A stretch of 64,000 nt of DNA, taken from Kaistia hirudinis. Its GTDB lineage: Bacteria; Pseudomonadota; Alphaproteobacteria; Rhizobiales; Kaistiaceae. The notes beneath the pieces are model-generated. The model was not told where the DNA came from. It was given only the letters and a program-made list of their open reading frames with translations, and ran no database searches. This document shows positions 25,301-33,452 of the stretch, in pieces (position 1 is the first letter of the stretch; every line of letters starts with the position of its first letter). Position numbers and translations under genes: made by a program. The stretch covers positions 1 through 64,000 of the forward strand of contig NZ_JACIDS010000007.1 in NCBI RefSeq assembly GCF_014196455.1, given 5' to 3'.

Positions 25301-27459
25301 TCCCGTCCACCTTCGAGCAGCAGATGATCCAGGACGAGCTTGAGCTCTACGAGACCCTGCTGACGCGGGTCGAGAGCGAGGACCGCGTCTCGCGCAAGCG
25401 CCTCGAGCGATTGAAGGAGGGTCTGAAGGAGCGGCTGGAGGCCCTCGCGACGCGCAAGGATGATCTCCTCACCATCGCCGAGCTCGGCGTCGACCAGATC
25501 ATCGTCGACGAGGCGCAGGAGTTTCGCAAGCTCTCCTTCGCCACCAACATGTCGACCCTGAAGGGTGTCGACCCCAACGGTTCGCAGCGCGCCTGGGACC
25601 TCTATGTGAAATCCCGCTTCGTCGAGACGAAGAATCCGGGCCGGGCGCTCGTGCTGGCGTCGGGCACGCCGATCACCAACACGCTCGGCGAGATGTTCTC
25701 GGTGCAGCGCCTCATGGGCCATGCCGCGCTCACCGAGCGGGGCCTGCACGAGTTCGACGCCTGGGCGAGCACCTTCGGCGACACCACGACCGAGCTCGAG
25801 CTTCAGCCTTCGGGAAAATACAAGCCGGTCAGCCGGTTTGCGTCCTTCGTCAACGTCCCGGAGCTGATCGCGATGTTCCGGTCCTTCGCCGATGTCGTGA
25901 TGCCGGAGGATCTGCGGCAATACGTAAAGGTGCCGGCCATCTCGACGGGGCAGCGCCAGATCGTCACCGCGAAGCCGACAGCGGCGTTCAAGCGTTACCA
26001 GACGGTGCTCGACGCCCGCATCAAGGCGATCGAGCAGCGTGAGGGACCGGCACAGCCTGGCGACGATATTCTGCTCTCCGTCATCACCGACGGGCGCCAT
26101 GCGGCGATCGACCTGCGGCTGGTCGACCCTGGCAATGACAACGAGCCGGACAACAAGCTCAACGCCCTCATCGGCAACGCTTTCCGCATCTGGCGGGAGA
26201 CTGGCCGGAACACCTATCGCCAGCCGGACGGAAAGCTCTTCGATTTGCCCGGCGCCGCGCAGATGATTTTCTCCGATCTCGGTGCGATCAGCGTCGAGAA
26301 GACGCGCGGCTTCTCGGCCTATCGCTGGATTCGCGACGAGCTGGTCCGTATGGGCGTGCCAGCATCGGAAATCGCCTTCATGCAGGACTTCAAGAAGTCC
26401 GAGGCCAAGCAGCGGCTGTTCGGCGATGTCCGCGCCGGCAAGGTCCGATTCCTGATCGGTTCCTCGGAGACCATGGGCACCGGCGTCAATGCCCAGCTTC
26501 GGCTGAAGGCGCTGCATCATCTCGATGTGCCCTGGCTGCCTTCCCAGATCGAACAGCGCGAGGGGCGGATCGTGCGGCAGGGCAACCAGCATGACGAGGT
26601 CGATATTTTTGCCTATGCCACCGAGGGCTCGATGGACGCGCAGATGTGGCAGAACAACGAGCGGAAAGCCCGTTTCATCGCGGCGGCGCTCTCAGGCGAC
26701 ACCTCGATCCGCCGGCTGGAAGATCTCGGCGGGGGGCAGGCCAACCAGTTCGCCATGGCCAAGGCAATCGCCTCGGGCGACCAGCGGCTGATGCAGAAAG
26801 CCGGGCTGGAGGCCGATATCGCGCGGCTCGAGCGTCTGCGCGCTGCGCATGATGACGACCAGTTCGCGATCCGTCGCCAGATCCGCGATGCCGAGCGCGA
26901 TATCGCGCACGCGACCCGGCGCATCGAAGAGATCGGACAGGATATCGCCCGCGCCGTCCCAACTGGAGGCGAGGCCTTCGCGATGACGGTGAACGGCGCC
27001 CCTCACTCCGAACGCAAAGCTGCCGGCCGCGCCCTGATGAAGGAAATCCTGACTCTCGTGCAACTCCAGCACGAAGGCGAGACCGTGATCGCCGTGATTG
27101 GCGGGTTCGAGTTGGACTATTCGGGCGAGCGCTTCGGCAAGGACGGTTATCGCTATGATACCGTGCTCAGGTGCAGCGGCGCCGATCACGAGATCGAATT
27201 GCCGGTCACCGTCACGCCGCTCGGCGCGGTCTCACGGCTGGAGCGTGCGCTCGGCGGGTTCGAGGACGAACGGGAAGGCTGTCGTCGGCGGCTTGCCGAT
27301 GCCGAGCGGCGGCTGGCCTCCTACTGCTCGCGCCAGGGCGGGAACTTCGCCTTCGCCGGGGAGCTCACCGATAAGCGGCGGCAGCTCGCCGAAATCGAGG
27401 CGGCGCTGGCGACCGATGTCGAAGGGTTGCGGGGGGATGGAGAGCGGCAGGCCGCATAG
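22351..27459 (+). CDS. N6-adenine methyltransferase-SF2 helicase fusion, DarB-like
   Basis: This 1702-residue protein joins two enzymes. The N-terminal part is an N6-adenine methyltransferase, with motif I EPGIGTG at residues 196-202 and the catalytic NPPF at 260-263. The C-terminal half is a superfamily 2 (SNF2/strawberry-notch-like) helicase, with the Walker lysine Lys899 in GAGKT, DEAQ at 1053-1056, SGTPITNT and QREGRIVRQGN at 1402-1412, followed by a helical end. The same order and size occur in the phage P1 DarB antirestriction protein and in conserved proteins of conjugative elements. It may methylate or remodel incoming element DNA to escape host restriction. No specificity domain is recognisable. 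Confidence 0.85.
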   Translation: MAHDDPFTLNLFGNTDLSSDLSLGVTAFAGDFEGDPGDDDPDPTTPAPSQASASTGPVARAKPSSECGVNFHLDGDRGLARGWKARARDNIAAIRLAAGIEAGNRPATRAEQETLIRFTGFGASDLANGMFRRPGEAEFREGWEEIGAELQDAVDDTDYASLARCTQYAHFTPEFIIRAIWTGLQRLGWRGGRVLEPGIGTGLFPALMPEGLRDASHVTGIELDPVTARVARLLQPCARIMTGDFARTDLPASFDLVLGNPPFSDRTVRSDRSYRSLALRLHDYFIARSIDLLKPGALAAFVTSHGTMDKMDAMAREHIAKVADLIAAIRLPEGSFRSDAGTDVVVDILFFRKRKTGEPEGDQCWLDLDEVRAADGEEAAIRVNRWFVRHPEFVLGTHAMASGRFGDTYTCLPREGVELKVALDAAISLLPEALYDGEPTSIDVESDDHGAEAGIPSPAEHHVREGSYAFDPVRGLMQLIDGEPVAVKARKGRSAEGIPEKHIRTIRKLIPIRDAVREVLKAQEQDRPWKDAQVRLRIAWSSFVRDFGPINHTTVSIAEDEETGEVRETHRRPNLQPFLDDPDCWLVASIEDYDLETDTAKPGPIFSERVIAPPSAPAIASAADALAVVLNERGHVDLDHIAELLHADAATVIAELGEAIFRNPETGSWQTADAYLSGPVRDRLKAAEAAAALDPAFVRNVRALVEVQPADLRPSDITARLGAPWIPALDVVAFVKETMGAEIRIHHMPELASWSVEARQLGWLAAGTSEWGTERRHAGELLADALNSRVPQIFDIIRNGDSERRVLNVVDTEAAKEKLAKIKTAFQCWVWSDTDRTDRLARVYNDRFNNIAPRSFNGDHLKLPGASSAFTLYAHQKRGIWRIVSAGSTYLAHAVGAGKTMTFVAAIMEQRRLGLIAKAMLVVPGHCLAQAAREFLALYPNARILVADETNFIKEKRARFLSRAATATWDAIIITHSAFRFIGIPSTFEQQMIQDELELYETLLTRVESEDRVSRKRLERLKEGLKERLEALATRKDDLLTIAELGVDQIIVDEAQEFRKLSFATNMSTLKGVDPNGSQRAWDLYVKSRFVETKNPGRALVLASGTPITNTLGEMFSVQRLMGHAALTERGLHEFDAWASTFGDTTTELELQPSGKYKPVSRFASFVNVPELIAMFRSFADVVMPEDLRQYVKVPAISTGQRQIVTAKPTAAFKRYQTVLDARIKAIEQREGPAQPGDDILLSVITDGRHAAIDLRLVDPGNDNEPDNKLNALIGNAFRIWRETGRNTYRQPDGKLFDLPGAAQMIFSDLGAISVEKTRGFSAYRWIRDELVRMGVPASEIAFMQDFKKSEAKQRLFGDVRAGKVRFLIGSSETMGTGVNAQLRLKALHHLDVPWLPSQIEQREGRIVRQGNQHDEVDIFAYATEGSMDAQMWQNNERKARFIAAALSGDTSIRRLEDLGGGQANQFAMAKAIASGDQRLMQKAGLEADIARLERLRAAHDDDQFAIRRQIRDAERDIAHATRRIEEIGQDIARAVPTGGEAFAMTVNGAPHSERKAAGRALMKEILTLVQLQHEGETVIAVIGGFELDYSGERFGKDGYRYDTVLRCSGADHEIELPVTVTPLGAVSRLERALGGFEDEREGCRRRLADAERRLASYCSRQGGNFAFAGELTDKRRQLAEIEAALATDVEGLRGDGERQAA

Positions 27460-27733
27460 AAGGGACGGAAGGGTGGTGAGAAAGAGGGGGGGGGAAAACC
27501 CTCCTCGCGGATCGGCCGTGCCGGTGACGCTACTATCGCTCAACCGCGGCCTGCGCGATCCCGGCCCGTCGTCCTGCGCAGGGCTTGAAGCCCCGCTTGG
27601 CCGGCCGGGCAGGGATGCTCGCCCGCAGTTGCACCGGCCCGTCCGCTCCGCGGGCCGGGGGATGTCTTCGGGAAGAAGACGGAACAGGACCGGGGTGATG
27701 CCTCGCGTCCATAGCCCGGCAAGGAGCATTCCG

Positions 27734-29449
27734 ATGCAGATTATGAAGGTGGATCCGCGCGCGCTGAAGGAGAATCCCGACCGCACGCGGCAGACCAGAT
27801 CCACGCCGCAGGCCGATGCCCTGCTGCTGGCCACCATCAAGGCGGTCGGCATCGTGCAGCCCCCGGTGATCGCGCCGGAGAGCGGCGGGGGGAACGGCTA
27901 CATCATCGATTCCGGTCATCGCCGGGTGAAGCAGGCGATCAAGGCGGGCCTCGAGGAGATCGAGGTGCTGGTGGTCGACGCCGCCAACGACAATGGCGCC
28001 ATGCGCTCCATGGTGGAGAACATCGCCCGTGAGCCGCTGAACCCGGTCGACCAGTGGCGGGCGATCGAGCGGCTGGTCGCGCTCGGCTGGACCGAGGAGG
28101 CGATCGCCGTGGCGCTGGCCCTGCCGGTGCGCCAGATCCGCAAGCTCCGGCTGCTCGCCAATGTGCTGCCGGCGATGCTGGACCAGATGGCCAAGGGCGA
28201 TATGCCGAACGAGCAGCAGCTGCGCACCATCGCCGCCGCTTCGCTCGAGGAGCAGCGCGAGGTCTGGAAGGCACACAAGCCGAAGAAGGGGGACCCGCAG
28301 GCCGCGTGGTGGAGCATTGCCAATGGGCTCACGAAGAAGCGCATGTATGCACGTGATGCCAGCTTCGGCGAGGACCTCGCCCGGGCCTACGGCATCGAAT
28401 GGACCGAGGACCTGTTCGCGCCGGCCGATGAGGACTCGCGCTACACCACACAGGTCGAGGCCTTCCTCGGCGCCCAGCAGGAGTGGATGACGAGCCACCT
28501 GCCGAAGAAGGGGATCATCACCGAGGCCAATAGCTGGGGCCAGCCGGAATTGCCGAAGAAGGCCGAGCGGGTTCATGGCAAGCCGGGCAAGGGCGATTGC
28601 ACCGCGATGTATCTCGACCGCGAGGGCAAGGTGCAGAGCGTGCATTACCGCATGCCCGTGGAGAAGAAGCCGAAGGGCACGGACACCTTCGGCGCTGAGG
28701 ATGTCGGGACGCTGGCGAAGCCGCGCCCGGAGGTGACGCGCAAGGGCATCGAGATGATCGGTGACCTTCGCACCGATGCGCTGCACGAGGCGCTGTCCCG
28801 CGCGCCGATCGAGGACGACACGCTGATGGCGCTGTTGGTGCTCGCCTTCGCCGGGCAGAACGTGCGCGTCGACTCCGGCGCCAGCGGGGAATTCCGTTGG
28901 GGCCGTCGCCTCGGGCGTCATGCCGCGGGGCTGTTCGATCAGGAGGGCAAGCTCACCTTCGACAGCGATATGCTGCGCATCGCGGCCCGCGGCGTGCTGA
29001 TCGATGTTCTCTCGTGCCGGGAGAATGCGACGAAGTCGGGCCTCATCGCTCTCGTCGCCGGCGACGTCGTCGGTGCGGATGGCTTCCTGCCCAATATGGG
29101 CACGGAGGAGTTCCTGTCCTGCTTGTCCCGCCCGGCGCTGGAAGCTGCCTGCAAGGACACGCCGGTCCTGCCGCGCCAGCGCGTCAAGGACACGCGCGCC
29201 GCGCTCGTCGAGCACTTCGGGGCGGGATACTTCGTCCACACCTCGGCCCTGTTCGCGCCGGATGCCGTCGCGTTGAACGGGTGGCTCACCGAGAACAGTG
29301 TCGTCGCGGACGAGGACGACGGCACGCCGGTCGATCAGGACGAGCGCGACGGCGATGAGCCCATCGAGCCGGCGCACGACTTCGACGCGGATGAAGACGG
29401 CTTCGACGAGGCGGGTATCCCCGAGGGCTTCCGCGAAGCCGCCGAATAG
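27734..29449 (+). CDS. large ParB-domain protein of the element backbone
   Basis: The ATG at 27734 follows AAGGAGCATTCCG and the first domain begins at once. The open frame further upstream only overlaps the helicase end. The 571-residue protein has a ParB/Srx domain (residues 1-125, with IIDSGHRRVKQAIKAGL and MVENIAREPLNPVDQWRAI) and a helix-turn-helix (WTEEAIAVALALPVRQIRKL). A long C-terminal region of unknown fold ends in an acidic tail. Such ParB-like proteins are standard in conjugative elements, often without a ParA, and may act in transfer, stabilisation or regulation. A hairpin terminator follows. Confidence 0.82.
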   Translation: MQIMKVDPRALKENPDRTRQTRSTPQADALLLATIKAVGIVQPPVIAPESGGGNGYIIDSGHRRVKQAIKAGLEEIEVLVVDAANDNGAMRSMVENIAREPLNPVDQWRAIERLVALGWTEEAIAVALALPVRQIRKLRLLANVLPAMLDQMAKGDMPNEQQLRTIAAASLEEQREVWKAHKPKKGDPQAAWWSIANGLTKKRMYARDASFGEDLARAYGIEWTEDLFAPADEDSRYTTQVEAFLGAQQEWMTSHLPKKGIITEANSWGQPELPKKAERVHGKPGKGDCTAMYLDREGKVQSVHYRMPVEKKPKGTDTFGAEDVGTLAKPRPEVTRKGIEMIGDLRTDALHEALSRAPIEDDTLMALLVLAFAGQNVRVDSGASGEFRWGRRLGRHAAGLFDQEGKLTFDSDMLRIAARGVLIDVLSCRENATKSGLIALVAGDVVGADGFLPNMGTEEFLSCLSRPALEAACKDTPVLPRQRVKDTRAALVEHFGAGYFVHTSALFAPDAVALNGWLTENSVVADEDDGTPVDQDERDGDEPIEPAHDFDADEDGFDEAGIPEGFREAAE

Positions 29450-29483
29450 TGGCTCCCCCTCCCCCTCTTGCCGAATGCCCTCG

Positions 29484-29513
29484 CCGCCGCCGGTCAGCCC
29501 GGCGGCGGTCATG
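29484..29513 (+). terminator. intrinsic terminator after the ParB-like gene
   Basis: A perfect 10-base stem, CCGCCGCCGG (29484-29493) with CCGGCGGCGG (29499-29508), has a five-base loop and is followed by TCATGTTTT. It lies 35 bases after the stop and ends before the next ribosome binding site. Confidence 0.6.
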
Positions 29514-29542
29514 TTTTCACGCCCGCACACAAGGAGGACCTC

Positions 29543-30016
29543 ATGTCCGCGCACATCATCCATGACCATGCTCCCATCGGTTCCCTCGTCGCCTGGTCCG
29601 ACGGCACGCCGCGCCCGCCCGAGCGGCACCGGAAGAAGCTCGCAGCCTGGCAGAGCCGCAACAGCCGTGGGCGGCTGATCAGCAAAGGCGGTGGCCGCGC
29701 GATCGGGAATCTCTCGCTCTCGGCCACCTTCACCCTGCACGAGGCGGATTACGGTGCCGATGGTGTCATCGCCATTCGTGTCCATCGGATCTTTTCGGTG
29801 GAATCCGCGCTCAGCTTCACCATCGTTGAGCGGCCCGCGATCGGTTCGGTGCGCGTGTTCGACCGTGCCGGCGAGAACGCCGAGCTGGTCTACCTCGCGC
29901 CACATCGCGCCGCGGCGGAGGAATGGCTGTCACGGCACGGTTATCCGCGTGCCGTGCTCGATGAGGTGACGGAAGACGAGGTCGGCGCCGATATCGTCGA
30001 AGGGAGAGCGGCATGA
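29543..30016 (+). CDS. hypothetical protein
   Basis: The ATG at 29543 has an excellent ribosome binding site, AAGGAGGACCTC. The 157-residue protein has a basic N-terminal third (PPERHRKKLAAWQSRNSRGR) and a beta-rich remainder, with an acidic C-terminus. I know of no family name. The last bases overlap the next start in an ATGA, so it is the first gene of a three-gene coupled set (29543-31214). Confidence 0.65.
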   Translation: MSAHIIHDHAPIGSLVAWSDGTPRPPERHRKKLAAWQSRNSRGRLISKGGGRAIGNLSLSATFTLHEADYGADGVIAIRVHRIFSVESALSFTIVERPAIGSVRVFDRAGENAELVYLAPHRAAAEEWLSRHGYPRAVLDEVTEDEVGADIVEGRAA

Positions 30017-30888
30017 CCATCCCCCTTCCTTCCGGAAGCCCTGCGATGGTGGCACCGACTTTCGGCATCTCCGCCGATGGCCTCCCAGTTGCGCGCATCG
30101 GCGACAACGCCTTCGCTATGCTGCCCGGTCGCGACGGCCGGCATTACCTCGCCAGCGGCTGGAAGATCGGCCGGTCGCTGGCCGAATGGCGGCGGGATGA
30201 TTTCTACGGCCATTCCGGCGAGATCGCCGACGAGGCGGCGTTCCGTGCTCGGGTGCTGGAGCATGCCGAGCACCAGCGCGAACAGCAGGCGCTCGGACGG
30301 CGCGAGATTTCCTCTCCCGCCCACACGCCATGGGGACCCTCGCAGGGGGCGATCGTCTATGCCGAGGGTGTCGAGTGTCATTCTACCGCCGGCCACGGCG
30401 GCTTCAAACTTTCGGCCGAGCGCAATCGCAAGGTTGATCCTGTGCTGCGGGTTGCGGGCGGCTTCTACGAGGAGGATGAGGCCTGGGCGATCGTGGCAAT
30501 CACCTTCCCGCATCTGTTCACCAGCTTCGAGCGGCGCTGCGCCGAACGCACCATGAAGGATTCATGGCCGGATGCCTGGGAGACGATCTTCGGGACGATC
30601 CTCACTCCTGGTGAATCGCGGGAGAAGGACCGTAGGGCTTTCGAAGCCGCGCATGCAGAGGATTGGGTCGTGATCTCGGCGATCACGTCGGAGCAGCAGC
30701 CGGGGTTCGTCGAATGCGTCGCGGCACCGGGCGGGTATCGTGGATCGGGAACGGAGGAGCGGCGCTTCCTTGTTCCGTCGGATGACTACACGCTCGGCCG
30801 CTTCGGCTTCGTCATCGATCCCGACCGCCACGCCGTCTATGGCGGACCGTCGAGTTTCATCGGCTGGCAGGAGAGGACCGCGACATGA
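30013..30888 (+). CDS. hypothetical element protein (DUF7007-like)
   Basis: The 291-residue product starts in an ATGA overlap with the previous gene and ends in another with the next. The middle (WGPSQGAIVYAEGVECHSTA, HGGFKLSAERN) resembles the domain recently named DUF7007, found in mobile elements. I am not certain of the number. It is cytoplasmic with no membrane segment. His, Glu and Asp residues in the middle could bind metal, but no catalytic motif is clear. The triple overlap suggests the three products act together. Confidence 0.65.
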   Translation: MTIPLPSGSPAMVAPTFGISADGLPVARIGDNAFAMLPGRDGRHYLASGWKIGRSLAEWRRDDFYGHSGEIADEAAFRARVLEHAEHQREQQALGRREISSPAHTPWGPSQGAIVYAEGVECHSTAGHGGFKLSAERNRKVDPVLRVAGGFYEEDEAWAIVAITFPHLFTSFERRCAERTMKDSWPDAWETIFGTILTPGESREKDRRAFEAAHAEDWVVISAITSEQQPGFVECVAAPGGYRGSGTEERRFLVPSDDYTLGRFGFVIDPDRHAVYGGPSSFIGWQERTAT

Positions 30889-31214
30889 CCCCTCCATCCG
30901 AGGTCCGCGTCCAGCTCGCGCGCATGGAGGAGGCGCGCCGGGAGACCCAGCGCCAGCTTGACCTGATCGACCGGCAGATCATGCGGCACATGACGGTGCT
31001 CATCCCACGGCGCCAGCCGAAGCGCACGGGCTACCGGCATGGTAAGCCGCCCGATCCCAACGCCTTCCTTGAGCGCTACCGTTCACATCTCGCAGCACTG
31101 ACCGCCGAGCGCCAGCCCGAGGTCGACGCCCTGTCCCGGAGGCTGGCTCATCAGGACCAGGCGATCGCCGTTCTCCGTGTGCGTCATGGTCTCGTCCTGC
31201 CGCGGGTCGCCTGA
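30885..31214 (+). CDS. small coiled-coil hypothetical protein
   Basis: This 109-residue protein overlaps the previous stop (ATGA). It begins with a predicted coiled coil (residues 8-37: VQLARMEEARRETQRQLDLI), has a basic Pro/Arg loop (RRQPKRTGYRHGKPPDP) and ends with a second long helix. That helix-loop-helix shape suits a dimerising or nucleic-acid-binding adaptor. The family is not recognised. It is the third gene in the coupled set. Confidence 0.6.
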   Translation: MTPPSEVRVQLARMEEARRETQRQLDLIDRQIMRHMTVLIPRRQPKRTGYRHGKPPDPNAFLERYRSHLAALTAERQPEVDALSRRLAHQDQAIAVLRVRHGLVLPRVA

Positions 31215-31626
31215 TTGCGCGGGTTGGAGCAGGACCTTCTCTCCCGGGCCGTTCTGGGAGCGACCGTCGAGGGGGAACGGAGGTCGTCGGGCGGCGTGGA
31301 TCTTATCCTTTTCCCGGTTGCCGTGTTCCTCTCAACCCCCGCTCACCGGCATCACCTCGGGTTTGCTGCGGTCTGAACCGTCTGCCAGGCGCTTCAAGGT
31401 CGCGTGCCGCGCCGCGTGGCGGCCGGGCCTCGCCGATCTCGACAGACCGGGCCCGCGTCCTGCGCGAGGGCTGACGCCCTGCTGGTCCGCCGACCCTGTC
31501 CGCTCGCCTTCGCAAGGGCCGGACCCTGAACCGCCCGGCGGCCGCCGGTTCCTTTTGACCGCACCCGAGGGGACGCCGGCAAGCGGTGGACAGACCTCGG
31601 GAGATGAAACCGGAAAGGAATACATC
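31215..31626 (+). other. GC-rich hairpin-rich leader region
   Basis: This stretch of 412 bases has no convincing gene. It contains several short inverted repeats, for example AGGGCTGACGCCCT (31467-31480) and GCCTTCGCAAGGGCC. Similar leaders precede the genes at 20128, 27734, 32526 and 35151. It probably forms the 5' leader of the gene at 31627. Confidence 0.5.
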
Positions 31627-32214
31627 ATGGCCAAGACCGCCCCGTCCTCCCGTCACTCCGCCCGCGTCGTTTCCCTGAGAAAGGGCACCACCGTTGAGAT
31701 GGTCCGCCTTGCCTGCCCGGATGCCACGCAGATGACCCTGATCGCCGAGAGCTTCGGACTTCCGATCCTCGACAGCGACGGCATCCGCGACCAGCATGAG
31801 CGCCTGATCGTCGAGACCGCCGATGGCCTGAAGGAAGGGCTCGGTGAACGGGCGATGCAGATCCACCTGCAGCGCATCGTCGGCGCCTATGTCGGCTCGG
31901 CCCATGGTGCCGGACAGTTCTACAGCCGGGCTGTGACCGAGGCGCGCGATGCCACCGCCAAGGCGGCGAACGGCATGCGCGACGAGGATCGCGACGGTCC
32001 GGTCGGCTTCGACAGCGGCGCCCAGCGCAAGCGCGAGTTCGCGGCGGACATGGGACTTCAGGCCCATGCGCTCAGGATGGCCGTCGAGGGCGCGGTTGCC
32101 GCCTACGAGCTGATCGTTGGCGAGGCGTGGAAGCCCTTCGAGCGGCAGGTCGAGAACCCCGGCCAGAGCGTCGACCGCAAGGCGGCCGAACTCCAGATGG
32201 CGGCTCTCGGCTGA
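31627..32214 (+). CDS. hypothetical element protein
   Basis: The ATG at 31627 follows GGAAAGGAATACATC. The 195-residue protein is mostly helical after a basic N-terminus (KTAPSSRHSARVVSLRKG). Its centre contains GERAMQIHLQRIVGAYVGSA. No known domain is apparent. It stands alone, between a long leader and a strong terminator, so it is probably a single-gene transcription unit. Its arrangement in the backbone suggests a conserved element gene; the function is unknown. Confidence 0.65.
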   Translation: MAKTAPSSRHSARVVSLRKGTTVEMVRLACPDATQMTLIAESFGLPILDSDGIRDQHERLIVETADGLKEGLGERAMQIHLQRIVGAYVGSAHGAGQFYSRAVTEARDATAKAANGMRDEDRDGPVGFDSGAQRKREFAADMGLQAHALRMAVEGAVAAYELIVGEAWKPFERQVENPGQSVDRKAAELQMAALG

Positions 32215-32222
32215 GCCGCCTC

Positions 32223-32248
32223 GGGCGGGGCGTCAGTCCCGCCCTTTT
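32223..32248 (+). terminator. intrinsic terminator
   Basis: GGGCGGG (32223-32229) pairs with CCCGCCC (32238-32244) around an eight-base loop, followed by TTTT, nine bases after the stop of the preceding gene. This is a typical Rho-independent terminator. Confidence 0.7.
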
Positions 32249-32525
32249 CGCTTCCTCTCTCTACCTTCTTCTCGGCCGGTCTCGCGATGCAAGGTCAGCC
32301 TTTTTGATGTCGCGGCGCAGGGAAAAAAGGAGAACGAGAGAGCGGCTCGCGCTCGCACCCCGTCCCGGGCGTGGTCCTGCCGGGCCCGGCGGCCTGCGCA
32401 ACGGCTGCGCCGTCCTCCACTGACGTTCCGGTCCTGCGGATGCGCAGCCCTCCTGATCGACCCGGCTTCAGGACCGCCGTGACGGGGTCGCGATCGGCGC
32501 GACCTCCGGGACGGAGGTTCAGCAT

Positions 32526-33452
32526 ATGAGCAGGAAAGAAGAAAAGCCGCGCGTAGACATCTATGCGCGGATCACGGAGAGGATCGTGGCGGATCTGGAA
32601 AAGGGTGTGCGGCCCTGGATGCAGCCCTGGCGTTCCACGAATGCGATCGGCCGGGTGACGCGGCCGCTACGGCATAATGGCTTGCCCTATTCTGGCATGA
32701 ACGTGCTGCTGCTGTGGTCCGAAGCGATGGCGCGCGGCTATGTCTCGCCGGTCTGGATGACGTTCAAGCAGGCGATCGAGCTCGGCGGCGCGGTGCGCAA
32801 GGGCGAGACTGGCACCATGGTGGTCTTCGCCAGCCGCTTCACCAAGGCCGAGACCGATGGTCATGGCGGCGAGGTCGAGCGGGAAATCCCCTTCCTGAAG
32901 GCCTATACCGCCTTCAACGTCGCGCAGATCGACGGGCTGCCGGAGCGCTATTATGCGAAGGCGGAGCCGGTTTGCGATCCGATCGAACGGATCGAGGAGG
33001 CCGACCGCTTCTTCGCCAATACCGGCGCGATGATCCGGCATGGCGGTGATCGCGCCTTCTATTCCCCCGGCAGCGACCATATCCAGATGCCGCCGTTCCA
33101 GACGTTCCGCGATGCGGAGAGCTACGTCGCCGTCCTCAGCCATGAGGCCACCCATTGGACATCGGCGTCCCATCGCGTGAACCGTGATCTCAGCCGCTAT
33201 GGCAGGGACAGGAGCGAACGCGCGCGCGAGGAGCTCATCGCGGAACTCGGGAGCTGCTTCCTCTGCGCCGATCTCGGCATCGTTCCCGAGCTGGAGCCGC
33301 GGCCGGACCATGCGAGCTATCTGGATTCCTGGCTGAAGGTTTTGGCCGAGGACAAGCGGGCGATCTTCTCGGCCGCCGCCCATGCGCAACGCGCTGTCGC
33401 GTTCCTGCACGGACTGCAGCCGGCGGCTGCCGAGGATCGGGAGGCCGCCTGA
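32526..33452 (+). CDS. ardC: ArdC-family antirestriction protein
   Basis: The 308-residue protein has the ArdC layout. An N-terminal single-stranded-DNA-binding domain (residues 8-145, with YARITERIVADLEKGVRPW and GLPYSGMNVLLLW) is joined to a C-terminal zincin-like metallopeptidase domain with HEATH at residues 206-210. ArdC proteins protect incoming plasmid DNA from host restriction during conjugation. A long GC-rich leader precedes it, and its final base overlaps the first base of the next start codon. The assignment is strong; the protease substrate is unknown in this family. Confidence 0.87.
   Translation: MSRKEEKPRVDIYARITERIVADLEKGVRPWMQPWRSTNAIGRVTRPLRHNGLPYSGMNVLLLWSEAMARGYVSPVWMTFKQAIELGGAVRKGETGTMVVFASRFTKAETDGHGGEVEREIPFLKAYTAFNVAQIDGLPERYYAKAEPVCDPIERIEEADRFFANTGAMIRHGGDRAFYSPGSDHIQMPPFQTFRDAESYVAVLSHEATHWTSASHRVNRDLSRYGRDRSERAREELIAELGSCFLCADLGIVPELEPRPDHASYLDSWLKVLAEDKRAIFSAAAHAQRAVAFLHGLQPAAAEDREAA

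Noticed and set aside
24352-29905. Very long open frames on the minus strand (about 746 and 790 codons) opposite the helicase and the ParB-like gene
   Set aside because: They are antisense shadows caused by high third-position GC. They show no domains or starts and cross several real gene boundaries.
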